Assembly (NCBI GenBank): GCA_037176725.1
Contig: JAZBRS010000039.1
Coordinates: 25,146,001 to 25,210,000, forward strand
Direction of reading: 5' to 3'
DNA: 64,000 nucleotides
Source: Posidonia oceanica
Taxonomy: Eukaryota; Streptophyta; Magnoliopsida; Alismatales; Posidoniaceae
Each line of letters begins with the position of its first letter. The stretch's first letter is position 1. A program made the position numbers and the translations under genes. This document shows, piece after piece, positions 1-11,800 of this stretch. The notes below the pieces were generated by a model, which was given only the letters and a program-made list of their open reading frames with translations, searched no databases and was not told where the DNA came from.

Positions 1-1
1 G

Positions 2-88
2 GGCAATGCCTATTATTTAGCCAGAGAGGATGGCACTAGGCTTGAACATCCCTGGAATGCACTGCACCTCAATAGGTACTACCCTTGA
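2..88 (+). pseudogene. C-terminal end of a Ty3/gypsy pol polyprotein (partial)
   Basis: The first codons of the window read as the last 28 residues of an LTR-retrotransposon pol and end at a TGA at 86-88. The tail contains HPWNALHLNRYYP, which resembles the conserved integrase C-terminal ending (W-N-x-x-x-L-x-R-Y-Y) of plant Ty3/gypsy elements. The rest lies outside the window. The ending differs from the Tat-lineage pol at 46081-52275, which finishes NLCYLKKYYQ, so this is a separate element oriented on the + strand. Too short for lineage assignment. Confidence 0.6.
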
Positions 89-571
89 TCCGAATACTGA
101 ACCAATAGATTGCCTGAGCTTGTGAACTCACTAATTTTCGAGACTTAGGAACCAAGTCCTTAGCCTTGTCTCACGAATACTGTGTGGGAAAGGGGGTGCG
201 AAGATCCAACACTGAGATGGAGGCAAATCTTATAGAGTTCCCTTCCGGTCCATGAACAACAAGTCCACACACTTCCCTTGAATCAGACATGCTATCCTAG
301 TGTAAATTTTAGTAAGTTGTGATTGGGTGGGTTTCCAAGGCCAAACCTAGTAGCGCAAAAGAGGGGAGTGCACCAAAATAAAAGAAGTGATTCGGTCCAT
401 CAATAATAAAAACCTATTGACCGAACACTTGGACGGGAGTGAGACCACTGACACTCGGCAGGTGTGCTATCATAGCATAAATCTCAGTGAGTAGTGATGG
501 GTAGGCACTTGCCAAAACAGCGAGAAAAAAAAAGTGAAAAGTAGGCAGCAAAGAAGTGTCCATCAATCTAA

Positions 572-593
572 AGAGAGAGAGAGAGAGAGAGAG
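572..593. repeat. (GA)n microsatellite
   Basis: Eleven uninterrupted GA dinucleotides, followed by degenerate purine-rich GGAAAAGAAGGCAGnAAAGAAG repeats to about 655. Confidence 0.9.
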
Positions 594-954
594 GAAAAGA
601 AGGCAGTAAAGAAGCTATCCAAAAGAAAGGAAAAGAAAAGAAGGCAGCAAAGAAGCTGTCCAGGAGTCAAAACTAAAAAATTGGGAACTAAAAAATGCAG
701 TAGGATTCAACCTTAGACTAGGGGGATAAGAACTCCAAATCTCTAGCCAACGTCTCAAGATAGGATACTAACCCTCCTTCCCCACACTTTGCACTGCACA
801 CTTAGAGGCATGGGGCAGGAACCTAAGACTAGGGGCAGAAAAGTACCAAGGCAAGCTTGAAGCATCTTCCAACTCTGGAATGCATAAGGGATCCAATTGT
901 CAAGGTTTCCACCCATAAGGTTTTCTTTCTCCCTGCTTCAAGAAAAAATTTCCT

Positions 955-1265
955 TCTCCCATAAAAATCCAAAAAAAATAGAAAACTCAAAAATCCAAAA
1001 AAAAAATGGAAAACTCAAAAATCCAAAAAAATAGAAAACTCAAAAATCCAAAAAATAAAAAACTAAAAAATCCAAAATGAAATAGAAAGCCCAAAATCCA
1101 AAAAAAGAAAAAACCTAAAATCCAAAAAATAGAAAATTCCAAAAAAATAATATAATCCAAAAAAAATCAAAAAGAAAAAGAAAAAAATCCAAAACAAAAA
1201 AGTCAAAAGTACAACACCCAAAAGAATAGAAAATCCAAAGAACCAAAACCAAAAAGCAAAAATAG
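955..1265. repeat. A-rich degenerate tandem repeat
   Basis: About 300 bp built from variants of AAAATCCAAAAAAATAGAAAACTC in irregular tandem. Extreme A richness on the + strand explains the Phe-rich reading on the opposite strand, which is not a gene. Confidence 0.8.
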
Positions 1266-1300
1266 GGTAAAATCTACCCAACCAACATCACCTCATGAAA

Positions 1301-1623
1301 CTGAAACAAGTCAGGCCTATGATGCAAAAATCTAAGACTTTTGCAACTCCACGTCGTGTTTTGACCTCTCCTATTCAGGACGGTCACTTGGTATTCGCTT
1401 ACGAGCTGATGCTAGAATCTCGAGAAGAGACAGCCCTTTGCTAGACATACATTGTTTTATTAGACAACAAAGCTGAGGCCAAGGCTTGTTATCCTCCACC
1501 TAAATTTTGTTTCATGCAGGTTATTTCTTTTCTGGTTTCATTATATTCTTTCGGACTAGGGGCAAGGGGCACCCTAGATGGAATAACAAGTTTGTTGAAG
1601 TTATACAGGAAATCACTGCTAGG
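1301..1623. other. Unassigned spacer
   Basis: No coding frame of note. Ordinary composition, with no recognisable LTR, PBS or PPT. Confidence 0.4.
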
Positions 1624-1735
1624 TGTTGAACGCAGTGCATGAAGCGTTCAACATTGAACGCCCCATCAGCCGCATTTAATGCTGATAGCTTAGACATTGA
1701 AAGCGGGGCATCAAGCGTTCTACACTAAACGCACC
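1624..1735. repeat. Palindromic word cluster 1 (GTTGAACGC type)
   Basis: Repeated 8-12 bp words in both orientations: GTTGAACGC, GCGTTCAACATTGAACGC, GACATTGAAAGC and GCGTTCTACACTAAACGC. Related clusters lie at 12980-13040, 14004-14090, 17753-17805, 21155-21300 and 22955-23075. Here it sits downstream of the gene remnant at 2049-2378 (reading on the - strand), as clusters 4 and 5 do for the genes near 18 and 21 kb. Confidence 0.7.
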
Positions 1736-2048
1736 AGTCTCTGTGTTTTATTCTTTATTAGTGGCTTAAGTCATCAAATCCTGCCAAAGGACTCTTGCCT
1801 TGATGCCAAACTCATAGGGGAGTATTTCTTGACCCATCACAGTCCAAAACACATAGAGGTGGACAAATAAAAATCGAAAAATGTTTATTTATTAAATAAT
1901 ACAGTGCATGAAAATTGCAAGACATAAGAACACAAAAGAATGCCTAACTATTTAATCTTCTTCTATTTCTATGCAGTACCCTAGTCTCCTCAACCCACTC
2001 TTTGGGCTTGGGCAGTAGCTTTGAATGCCAGTTCTAGTGTTTGTCTTC
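1736..2048. other. AT-rich spacer downstream of the antisense gene remnant
   Basis: No ORF of note. Like the spacers at 17805-18306 and 21300-21450, it is an AT-rich stretch between a palindromic word cluster and the end of a minus-strand gene; this one and the 17.8 kb spacer also share a CTTAAGT(T/C)AT start. Confidence 0.45.
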
Positions 2049-2378
2049 TTAGAGCCGAGAAGAAGTCAAGGGCGTGAAGTGGGACCTGTTCGAGTCATCA
2101 TGACGGTTCAAGGCCATCCACAATGTTCGAATATAATACACCATTGCTGCATCAATTGGTGAGCCATGCTCCCGGATACAGATACGAGGAATAGAACTTA
2201 GCTGAGGCAGCACGTCCTTTTTGTGCCCCACGATCTCATAGCAGCGAAGTGGATTATATAGTACAAAGTGGGTGGGATTGATTAACTTCAGCTCAACCAA
2301 GAGCCCTCGTGATTGGTGCTTGCGACCATATGGCATAGCTCTAGTGTAAACACTGGCAAGGGCAGAAGACAAAAGGCA
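2049..2378 (-). pseudogene. C-terminal remnant of a DUF7745/plant-mobile-domain-like gene
   Basis: An open frame on the - strand ends at 2049. Its last ~95 residues include THFVLYNPLRCYEIVGH and IREHGSPIDAAMVYYIRTLW. These line up in order with the C-terminal part of the gene at 21450-22832 (TEFVRYDPQRCFSMVG, then LRDTPGDVTQVYFHTGI), so both seem to be members of one family. The P-x-R-C/V-x-x-x-x-G core also resembles YHPIRVMRQFGFRQ of the DUF7745-like ORF at 53745-54923. The frame runs on past 2379, but there the DNA is LTR sequence, so the upstream coding part has been replaced at a retrotransposon junction. Function unknown; plant mobile domain relatives occur in transposons and in nuclear silencing proteins. 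Orientation is antisense to the pol fragment at 2-88. Confidence 0.5.
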
Positions 2379-3320
2379 AAACACCAGTAGCCTCCACTCC
2401 TCCGAATCTCTTCCAGACCATCTCCGGACATCACCCAACTCATCCAAGCTCCGCTCGTGCCCTGCCGAGGCCTCCAGCACCGCCGTCGGTCGGAGCGACA
2501 ACTGTCGCGACCCACCAACGTTGGGGGAGCGTCTCACGCACCGTCACAACCCTGTGAGGCCTTCCTCACCATCAGATTCCTCTCCTCTTGCTTCTTGGCC
2601 CTTCCGCCTGGCCTGAAGCCCCCTGAATCGCCAACTTAGTCTTCTTGTCCAGTTTCGGCACCATTCGACGCACCTCCGGCGACCAACTGCACCTCACTCA
2701 GCCCCTGCGCCTGCCATTCCTCCACCTACCATGCATCGCCGGACCATCCCTGAGCTCGCCGCACCATCACCCGGGACAGAAGCAGCCTCCAGCAAGCTGC
2801 AGGTCTCCCTCGCCGGCAGTCCTCTCGACGGCCGTTCGAGATCACTATTGCGTTACTGTCATTTAAGTTTTTGATTTTTTAAACTATATTGCATTGAAAT
2901 TAAGTCCTGCAGCATAGTTTATTTGCATTTAGGTACTACATGCATTCAAAAGTCATTTAATTTCATTTTAAAAAGTATATTGCATTGAAATTAAGTCCTG
3001 CAGCTTAGTTTATTTGCATTAGGTCCTACTTGCATTCAAAAGTCATTTAATTTCATTTAAAAACTTTATTGTAATGAAATTAAGTCCTGCATCTTAGTTT
3101 ATTTGCATGTAGGTCCTGCATTCATTTAGATTTCATTTAAACTTCATTTAAAACTATACTGCATTGCATTTAAGCCCTGCATCTTAGTTTATTTGCATGT
3201 AGGTCCTGCATTCATTTAGATTTCATTTAAACTTCATTTAAAACTATACTGCATTGCATTTAAGCCCTGCATCTTAGTTTATTTGCATGTAGGTCCTGCA
3301 TTCATTTAGATTTCATTTAA
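2379..3320 (+). mobile_element. Class D LTR fragment (middle part)
   Basis: Collinear with 5163-6100 of the class D LTR that begins at 3709: the same GC-rich block (GCCGAGGCCTCCAGCACC, GGTCGGAGCGACAACTGTCG) followed by the TGCATT phrase repeat. The LTR start and end are both missing. The left junction at about 2379 is to a gene remnant and the right junction at about 3320 is to a pre-LTR 3'UTR. Confidence 0.8.
2925..3315 (+). repeat. 90-bp TGCATT phrase tandem repeat
   Basis: Monomers of 90 bp built on TTATTTGCATGTAGGTCC and GCATTGCATTTAAGCCCTGC. Two consecutive copies near 3091-3270 are almost identical. The same phrase repeats at 91-bp spacing at 5701-5974 and in degenerate form in all class A and D LTRs. 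Confidence 0.85.
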
Positions 3321-3708
3321 ATTGCTACCTTGGTTATCATGCTCTCGTCTCCCTGGGCTGCCAACCCTAACTGCTTGGACGGCAAGCACGTTAGTCTTGT
3401 TTGGTGCCCCTTCTGTGCGCATGTTTGGATTAGCCACTGACTTGTCGCATTGCACCCCTTTTTAGCGTTTCGTTGCATCTTAGCATTGCATCCTCTATTT
3501 AGCATTCCATTGCATCATGCATCAGCATTTACACATGCATCTGCATTCGCATTCGCATTGCGGCAACGAGTCACGATTTTTGCTATATCCACCAAATAAG
3601 TGGCTCACACCAACAGCAACATCTGGCTCTCACCGGCGTCAGGTGGGGTGTCTTGTCAACCCTGAGCCACGGTCTCGCTATGCTTGACCTCACTCAGAGA
3701 GGGGTATC
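3321..3708 (+). other. Pre-LTR 3'UTR fragment with polypurine tract
   Basis: Contains the conserved end of the internal region: GAGTCACGATTTTTGC, AATAAGTGGCTCACACCAAC, GGTGGGGTGTCTTGTCAACC, then the PPT-like AGAGAGGGGTATC at about 3696-3708. The same order precedes the LTRs at 8824 and 58036. It is joined directly to a truncated LTR at 3320, so gag-pol is absent. Confidence 0.75.
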
Positions 3709-6700
3709 TATAGACACCCCATTTTTGACCCTTGTGTTGGTGGTTTTCTTCGAAAATGGGCCCAATTCAGTCCACACCCGTTTCCCAGCAATTCAGCCCA
3801 TTTTCCTCTCCTTAAACCCACAACCTTCAACCCATTCAAACCCTAGAAATCCCCACTACAAAACCCTAGAAATCCCCAACATTAAGCCCATTTTCCTCTC
3901 CTTAAACCCACACCCATTTTCCAATCAAAACCCTAACAAGCCCACAACCAAAACCCTAGAATTTGAACCCCAAAATCAAACCCACACCTATTTCCTTTTT
4001 TAGACCCCTTTTTCCCATTAAATCCCACACAAAAACCCACACACAAAAGCCCAATACAACCCATTCTCTTTTTTCTCTTTTTTCTTTCTTTTCTTTTCTT
4101 TCCTTTCTTTTTTCTTTCTTCTTCTTTCTTCTTCTTCTTCTTTTTCTCTTCACACCAAACCCACTCCCAAAAGCCCACCAGCCCAAGCCTTTTTTCTTTT
4201 TTTCTTTTCTTTCGTCTTCTTTTTCTTTCCTTCTTTTTTCTTTCTCAGCCCAGCCCATTAAGCCCATGACACCCACAGCCCAACACACCCTTTTTCTTTT
4301 TTCTTTCTTTCTTCTTTCCTCCTCCTTCGAATCTCCTACACCCACATTCACACCAACAGCACCAACCACACTCAACCCCTTCTCCTCACTTAGTACCCAT
4401 CACCACCTCACTTACTACCCATCTTCTCTGGCCTGACACAGCCACCCTTGCCGGCCACTTGCCCCCGTTTGCCGCTCTCTCCACCTCCTGCCATCCCATT
4501 AACTGCCCTACCATCGGCGACCTTCTTTAGCTCACTGCCTCACTGCCACCTTCTGCACCCTCCTTCCTACTTGGGTGGCTGGGAACAAAAGGAAGCAAAG
4601 CCACAGGAAATTCACAGAGGAGCCCATTCACACACCAACACAACCAATCCACAGGAGCACAATACACAGCAGCAGCAACCCAATTCACTCCACATAGTAA
4701 CTACAACACTCCATTCCCTCACAGTAGCTCTCCTCCCTACCTGACACTCAACCAAACCCACCGGAGTAATCCACAAACACATGGAGAGCCACAGTGATAG
4801 AGGAGGAGAAAATTCAGCAGGAGACCTAATTTTCAAATACAAAGAATTGAGAGGGAGAAGGGAGAATTGACACCTCCGAGAGCATAGGAGAACGTCGAGC
4901 AACTCGCCCGAGCTCCGCCGAGAAGCCACCGTCGCCTCCAGCTCCTCCTCCGCCTACGACGTCGTCGGCTGAACCCACATGACGTCGGCAGCCTCATCCG
5001 CACGTCGACTCAAGTAACTAATTCCTCCCAGAGCTTTGTAGTGGTCTTCTCTTGCTTATTTGCCCCTTTATTGCGTGTGTCAAGTCGTGTATTTCATTTC
5101 CTGCCTCGCTGTCTTCTTCTTCTTCTCTGGCAACGATCGCCGACCGAAACTGCAACTCACCGCACCAGTAGCCTCCACTCCATCAGATCTCTTCCAGACC
5201 TTCTCTAGACATCGCCCAACTCATCCGAGCTCCATCCATGCCCCGCCGAGGCCTCCAGCACCACTGTCGGTCGGAGCGACAACTGTCGTGACCCACCGAC
5301 GTCGGGGGAGCGTCTCGCCCACTGTCATGGTCCAGTGAGGCCTCCCTCACCCTGAGATTCCTCTCCTTTTGCTTCTTGGCCCTTCTTCCTGGCCGGAAGC
5401 CCCCAGAATCGCTGGCTCAGTCTTCTTCTCTAGCTCCGGTGCCATTCGACTCACCTCCGGTGACCAACTGCACCTCACTCAGCCCCCTACGCTCGCCGTT
5501 CCTCCACCTTCCGAGCACCGCCGGACCTTCCTTGAGCTTGCCGCGCCGTCGCTTGGGTCGGAGGCAGCCTCCAGCAGGCTGCCAGTCTCCTTCGCCAGCA
5601 ATCCTCTCGCCGGCCGTTCGAGATCACTGTTGCATTATTGTCATTTAAGCTTTTGATTTTTTAAACTATATTGCATTGAAATTAAGTCCTGCAACATAGT
5701 TTATTTGCATTTAGGTCCTACATGCATTCAAAAGTCATTTAATTTTATTTTAAAAACTATATTGCATTGAAATTAAGTCCTGCAGCTTAGTTTATTTGCA
5801 TTTAGGTCCTACTTGCATTCAAAAGTCATTTAATTTCATTTTAAAAACTATATTGCATTGAAATTAAGTCCTGCAGCTTAGTTTATTTGCATTTAGGTCC
5901 TACTTGCATTCAAAAGTCATTTAATTTTATTTTAAAAACTATATTGCATTGAAATTAAGTCCTGCATCTTTGTTTATTTGCATGTAGGTCCTGCATTCAT
6001 TTAGATTTCATTTAAACTACGTTTAAAACTATACTGCATTGCATTTAAGCTCTGTATCTTAGTTTATTTGCATGTAGGTCCTGCACTCTTTTTGATTTCA
6101 TTTAAATTGCATTTAAAACTATACTACATTGCATTTAAGTCTTGCATTTTTGTTTATTTGCATACAAGTCCTGCATTCAATAGCATTTCATTTAAATTAC
6201 ATTTAAAATTATACTGCATTCCATTTAAGTCTTGCATTTTAGTTTATTTGCACACAAGTCTTGTATTCATTCAGCATTTCATTTAAACAGCATTTAAAAT
6301 CATATTGCATTGAAATTAAATCCAGCATCTTAGTTTATTCACATGTAGGTCCTGCATTCATTTAACATTTCATTTAAATTGCATTTAAAATCATATTGCA
6401 TTAACATTTAGTCCAATAGTTTGTTTAATTGCATGTTAGTCCAAATGTTAAACTGTTGCATGCTTCATGTTTATTTTGCTTTGCAATTTAGTCCAACAGT
6501 TTACTTTAATTGCATGTTTGTCCTAATTTCAAACTGTTGCATGCTCTCATGTTTATTCTACTTTGTAATTAAGTCCAATAGTTTGTTTTAATTGCATGTT
6601 AGTCCTAACTCCAAACTGTTGCATGCTTTCATGTTTATTTTGCATTGCATATAAGTCTACCATGTTTCCTATATTGCATGTAAGTCCAATCTTTAAACTG

Positions 6701-7404
6701 TTGCATGCATTCTTTTAACTAATGCTGCATTTTGCCCCTGCTTGCTTACTATGTTGCATCATTAGTTTTTATCGCACTTTAAACTATACTGCATTGCATC
6801 CTTTTCATGACATTGCAATTAGGTCCAGTAGTTTATCTATATTGCATTTAGGTCCAATATTTGAACTTTTGCATGCATTGCACTCTCATGACATTGCATG
6901 CTGCTCCTTTGCACTTTTCCCAGCATCATTGGTTTCATAGCATGTAGAACCTTATTGCATTGCATGCACACATGGGCATATTGCATTTAGACCCCTAATT
7001 TGACCTCTATTGCATCAATAGGTTTCATCTAGCCCTTGATCTATCTGGCTTGATCTCTGAATAACTTTTGATCGGACCGTTGGATCTTCATGATCTAATC
7101 ATCCAGGTCTTCTTGGTTGAATGATCTTTCATTCTAACCTAAGTTTATTCAGATCAGGCATCAAATCATCAAGTTATGCCCATTTTAATCACAGCATATC
7201 ATTTATTGCCATATAACTTGCATTGCATACATTGTTTTCTCGATTTGTCTTCTCGTGCATGTAGATTAGGCTTTATTGCCTCTGCTTTGTTTCCCTTTGC
7301 TTGCCATATCCTTGCATTGCATGGTTTTCTGTTTCTGTTTTGTTTCCCTTTGCTTGCCGCTTCTTTGCATTGCATGGTTTTCACCTAATGTTTTGTTTCT
7401 CTTT
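3709..7404 (+). mobile_element. Class D LTR, 3'-truncated
   Basis: Begins TATAGACACCCC (first G of TGTAGACACC mutated) right after a PPT. Order: telo-box-like AAACCCTAGAAA words (3836-3960), C/T-rich tracts (4060-4330), GC-rich block (4890-5630), TGCATT phrase repeats (5660-6720), and the conserved CGGACCGTTGGATCTTC island near 7070. Collinearity with the LTR at 8824 stops at about 7404, where it runs into a 3'UTR satellite. The last ~600 bp of the LTR, including the conserved GGTGCCTAACACC block, is missing. ORFs inside are low-complexity or repeat-derived. Confidence 0.85.
5657..6720 (+). repeat. 91-bp and degenerate TGCATT phrase repeats in the LTR
   Basis: Monomer starts (TTATTTGCAT) at 5701, 5792, 5883 and 5974 are exactly 91 bp apart. 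Further degenerate copies continue to about 6720 with half-unit phrases such as GCATTTAAGTCTTGCATTTT. Confidence 0.85.
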
Positions 7405-8180
7405 TCCTTTCATGTGACCTGCTGGGGTCCCGCCTGCTTGCTTCCTCGGGTGAGGACAAGCCTTTCGTGTGCCTCTTCGGAGTCTGCCTGCTTGCTTCCT
7501 CGGGCAAGGACAAGCCTTTTCCTTTCGCGTGACCTGTTGGGGTCCCGCCTGCTTGCTTCCTCGGGTGAGGACAAGCCTGCTTGCTTCTTCGGGCGAGGAC
7601 AAGCTTTTTCCTTTCACGTGACCTGCTAGGGTCCCGCCTGCTTGCTTCCTTGGGCGAGGACAAGCCTTTTCCTTTCGCGTGACCTATTGGGGTCCCACCT
7701 GCTTGCTTCCTCGGGCGAGGACAAGCCTTTTCCTTTCACGTGACTCTGTCAGAGTCCACCTACTTGTTTCCTCGGGCATGGACAAGTCTTTCGCGTGCCT
7801 CTTCGGAGTCCGCTTGCTTGCTTCCTTGAGCGAGGACAAGCCTTTTGCGTGCCTCTTCGAAGTCTACCTGCTTGCTTCCTCGAGCAAGGACAAGCCTTTT
7901 GCGTGCCTCTTCGGAGTCCGCCTGCTTGCTTCCTTGGGCAAGGACAAGCCTTTCACGTGCCTCTTCGGAGTCTGCCTACTTGCTTCCTCGGGCGAGGACA
8001 AGCCTTTCACGTGCCTCTTCATAGTCTCGCCTGCTTGCTTCCTCAGTCGAGGACAAGCATGCTGCTTCGCATGACCTGCTAGGGTCCCACCTGCTTGCTT
8101 CCTCGATTGAGGACGAGCCTACCGCTTCGCGTGACCTGCTGGGCCCCACTCGCTTGCTTCCTCAATCGAGCACAAGCCTT
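7405..8180 (+). repeat. 3'UTR satellite with CCTCGGGCGAGGAC hairpin words
   Basis: About a dozen monomers of roughly 54-62 bp, consensus CCTGCTTGCTTCCTCGGGCG then AGGACAAGCCTTTTCC. Each monomer contains the inverted repeat TCCTCG-GG-CGAGGA. ORFs across it (for example 7679-8074) repeat with the monomer and are not genes. The left edge joins a truncated LTR through shared CTTTTCCTTTC (about 7401-7411), a likely microhomology junction. Confidence 0.9.
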
Positions 8181-8823
8181 TCCCTCCATGCTGGTAGCCC
8201 TAACTGCTCAGTTGACACCCATCACAACTGTCTAACCTTCCTTTCGGTACCAGGAACGCTTCGACTGTCCCCTGGTATCATCCCCTTGATACCAGGGGCA
8301 CCTTATTTTGCTACCCTCGGTATCTTCTTCAGGTTGGTAGCCCATACTACCCAGATGACATCTGTCACAATGTCAGGCGCTTTCTTCCTCGGGCCGATAA
8401 CCCTAGCTATCTGGTGATAAGTCCGTCAACTCATAATCACTAACATCGCATGCATCACCCGCGTCTCCCTTAACGAAGTCCAACGCGGCGACCATTAACA
8501 TATTGGTTCCACATCAGTATTAGAACCATCATCACATACATACATCGCCCGCTTCTCCCCAGCGGAGTTCAGCGCGACAAGCATTAGCTCAGGTTTTACA
8601 TCAGCATCAACATTGCATCATACATCAGCATTGCATTGCATCTGTATTTACTTCTGCATTCGCATTCGCATTCGCATTGCAGCAATGAGGCATGACTTCC
8701 GGTGTATTTGTTGGATAAGTGGCTCACGCCAACAGTATCAGTGCTCCTGTCGGTTCAGCGGGGTGTCTTGTCAACCCTGAGCAACAGTCTCGGTCCCCTT
8801 GACCTCGCTTAGGGAGGGGCAAC
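8181..8823 (+). other. 3'UTR end with stem-loop and polypurine tract
   Basis: Holds a perfect 12-bp hairpin (arms 8269-8280 and 8287-8298), the GGGCCGATAACCCTAGCTATC word at 8390-8411, AATAAGTGGCTCACGCC, and GGGGTGTCTTGTCAACCCTG. It ends in the PPT TAGGGAGGGGCAAC at 8810-8823, immediately before an LTR start. Confidence 0.8.
8269..8298 (+). promoter_or_regulatory. Perfect 12-bp stem-loop in 3'UTR
   Basis: CCCCTGGTATCA (8269-8280), a 6-nt loop, then TGATACCAGGGG (8287-8298), fully complementary. A related hairpin at 55385-55411 carries a paired change. Function unknown; an RNA signal (packaging, stability or 3'-end formation) is inference. Confidence 0.75.
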
Positions 8824-11800
8824 TGTAGACACCCCACTTTTGACCCTTGTTTAATTGCTCTCTCTGGTGGAAAAACCTAGAAAACCCCCACAAGAAAACC
8901 AAAAAACTAAAAACATAGATCAAACTCTCCCATAAAACCCTAGAAAACTCTAGGATTCACCACTCACTAAACCCTAGAAAGCCCTAGGTTAAACCCTAGA
9001 AAACTCTAGGATTCTCCACTTACTAAACCCTAGAAAAACACTAGGTCAAATCCCTCACAAAAACCCTAGGTTAAACCCTAGAAGGATCGAGGTTAAAACC
9101 CTAGAAAACCCTAGAAACCCTAAACCCTAAAAACCCTAGGTTACACTCACAGAAGCACAAGCCCAAGCCCACTATCCTCATCCTCTTTTCTTCTTCTTCT
9201 TCTTCTTCTCCTCCTTCTTTTTCTTCCTTTTTTTCTTCATTTTCTCCTTCCCAGCCCACACTCTCTCCACCTTTCTTTTTTCTTTTGCTTTTTCTTTTCT
9301 TTCTCCTTAGCCTAGCCCACCAGCCCTCTCTCCTCCTTTCTTTTTCTTTTTCCTTTTTTCTTTCCTTTCTCCTCAGCCCAGCCCACCAACACTCTTCTTC
9401 TCCTTCTTCCTTTTTTTCCTTTCTTTTTTCCCAGCCCACTGCCCGACCCTCTTCTTCTTTTTCTTCTCCTCTTTCCCTCCTTCCACCTGCTGCAAAATAG
9501 CAACTACACCCACCACGCAACCTCCCCAACACTCCACCTCTTCCCCACTTACTACCGGTCTCTTCCTACCTGACACAACCCTTCACCGCCAGCCAATCCC
9601 CACGATTGTCGCTCACTCCAGCTGCCTAATTGCCGCTGCCAATTACTTGCCATTTCCACTGCAACTTCTGCCATCTTCTGTGGCCTTCAACCCCAAAACA
9701 AAACCCACCTCCACACACCCACGGAGAGGAGGAGAGACACATTCACACAGACACAGCAGCAGCTCATCATAGCGACCCATTTTCTTTTCTCCCACACAGC
9801 AACCGCAATCGAATTTCTTCCCAAGCAACCACAGACATCCACACTCCTTTACAACTCCTCTCCACCTCAACCAAACCTCTACGATCCACTGGAGAGAGCC
9901 TTGAGCACCGAGCGAGCTACATTGCAAGAAAAAAAGAAGAAAAACTAGAGTGACCCATTTTTTTGAAATCAAGGTCAAAGCGGGAGAGAGGGTAATTAAC
10001 AGCTCCTGGACCTTCTCTAGCACTCCTGCAGCTCACTCCGATCACGTCGGCAGCTCCTCCAGCTCCCAGACATCCCCACCACCTGCAGCACCGCTGCCGA
10101 ACCCACCTGAGGTCGGCAGCACTCTCCAGGCACATGCACAGGTAACGGTTGCTCCCTCTAGTCTCGTTACATCCTATTTATGCTTCCAAGCCTTTTGCCA
10201 GCTAGTTTAGGATCGTATTTTGCTTTACGCGCCTCACCGGCTTTTGCCTTCTTCTCCAGCACCATCCATCGGCCGCATCTGAGCGTCACGTCGCTTCGAC
10301 TAGCTCCGCTTCTCTGGACAGCTCCTGGACCACTACTAGACCGGTAGCAGTCCGTCCCAACGCCGATCAAGCCCTTCCACAGCCTCCAGCACCCTCCCCA
10401 CCGGCGACCATGTCTGCAACTATTCGCAGACGTTGCAGGGACAACTCCAATGCCGCTGCACACCGCTCAGGCCACCCGCACCTCCGAACAGACCCCCTCC
10501 AGCTCCGGGACACCGCCGCTTGGCCGAAAGCCCACCAGACCACTGCGACAGCACCTGTCTTCTCTAGTGCCGCTCCTTTGAGCTCGAGGATCACTATAGC
10601 ACTGTAGCACATGAGTTTTGATTTTAAATACTTTAATGCATTGAAATTAAATCCTGCAGGTTATTTTCTTTACGTTTAAGTCCAACTTTTGTTTAAGAAT
10701 CATTTAATTTTGTTTTAAAACTTTACTGCATTGCATTTTATTCCTGCATTTAAGTTTATTGCATATTAGTTCTTCATGCATTCATTCATATCAATTAATT
10801 TTGTTTTAAAATCATACTACATTGCATAAAAGCCCAGCAGTTAATTTTATTTGCATTAAAGTCCACAGTGCATTTAAATCAATCATTTAACTGCTTTTAA
10901 AAATCATATTGCATTGCATTTTAGTTCTGTGGTTTATTTTATTTGCACATCAGTCCAATTTACAATCAATCCATCATTTAAATGCAAGTTTAAACTATAT
11001 TACATTGCTGATAAGTCTTGTGAGATAGTTTTATTGCATTTTAGTCCAGTTTACATCCATCAGTCATTTAAATGCATGTTTAACTATATTACATTGCATT
11101 TTAGTCCTGTGATTAAGCTTATTTGCACTTTAGTCCTGTTTGCATTTAATCAATCATTTAAATCATGTTTTAAACTATATTGCATTGCTGTAAACCCCTG
11201 TGGTTTGTTTTATTTGCATTTAAGTCCATAATGCATTCAAACATCATTTAACTGCTTTATTAAACCATATTGCTTTGCATTAAAGTCCAACAGTTTATTT
11301 TTATTACACATGAGTCCTAACTTTAAACGGTTGCCTGTTTTCATGCCGGTTTCGCTTTGCAATTTAAACCCTGCAGTTTACTTTAATCACATGCAAGTCC
11401 AAATGCTTACCTACTGCATGCTTTCACATCCTACTTTTCATTGCAATAAAAACCAATAGTTTATCTTATTTGCATGTTAGTCCTTATGCTTAACTATTGT
11501 CTGCTTTCATGCTTGCATTGCTTTGCAATAAAACCCAACAGTTAGGTCTAATTGCATGTTAGTCCTAAATTTCAACTGTTGCATGCTTACATGTTTCTTT
11601 TGCATTGCACTTAAGTCTAGCATGTTTTCTAAACTACATGTAGGTCTATTTCTTGCTCTATTACATGCATGTCTTTTAATTAATGTTGCATTCTACCCAT
11701 GCTTGCCTGCCACATTGCATCATTAGTTTTTACCACATTTTACCCTACTGCATTGCATTCATCCATGAAATTTCCTTTAGGCCCCTGCAGTTTACTTTAA

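Larger units (their letters stand above)
89..1300 (+). other. Non-coding 3' region of the element ending at 88
   Basis: No credible gene. It holds a diverged direct repeat (about 289-342 and 467-514, both carrying a TAGT..A-AATnT-AGT core followed by GTGATGGGT/GTGATTGGG), a GA microsatellite, purine-rich DNA and an A-rich degenerate repeat. Short ORFs here are low-complexity Lys/Arg/Glu or Phe/Leu artefacts. By position it is probably the 3'UTR of the retroelement whose pol ends at 88. Confidence 0.45.

Noticed and set aside
9060..9150. Interstitial telomere tract
   Set aside because: Repeats are irregular AAACCCTAG variants, not perfect CCCTAAA arrays, and recur at the same place in several LTRs.
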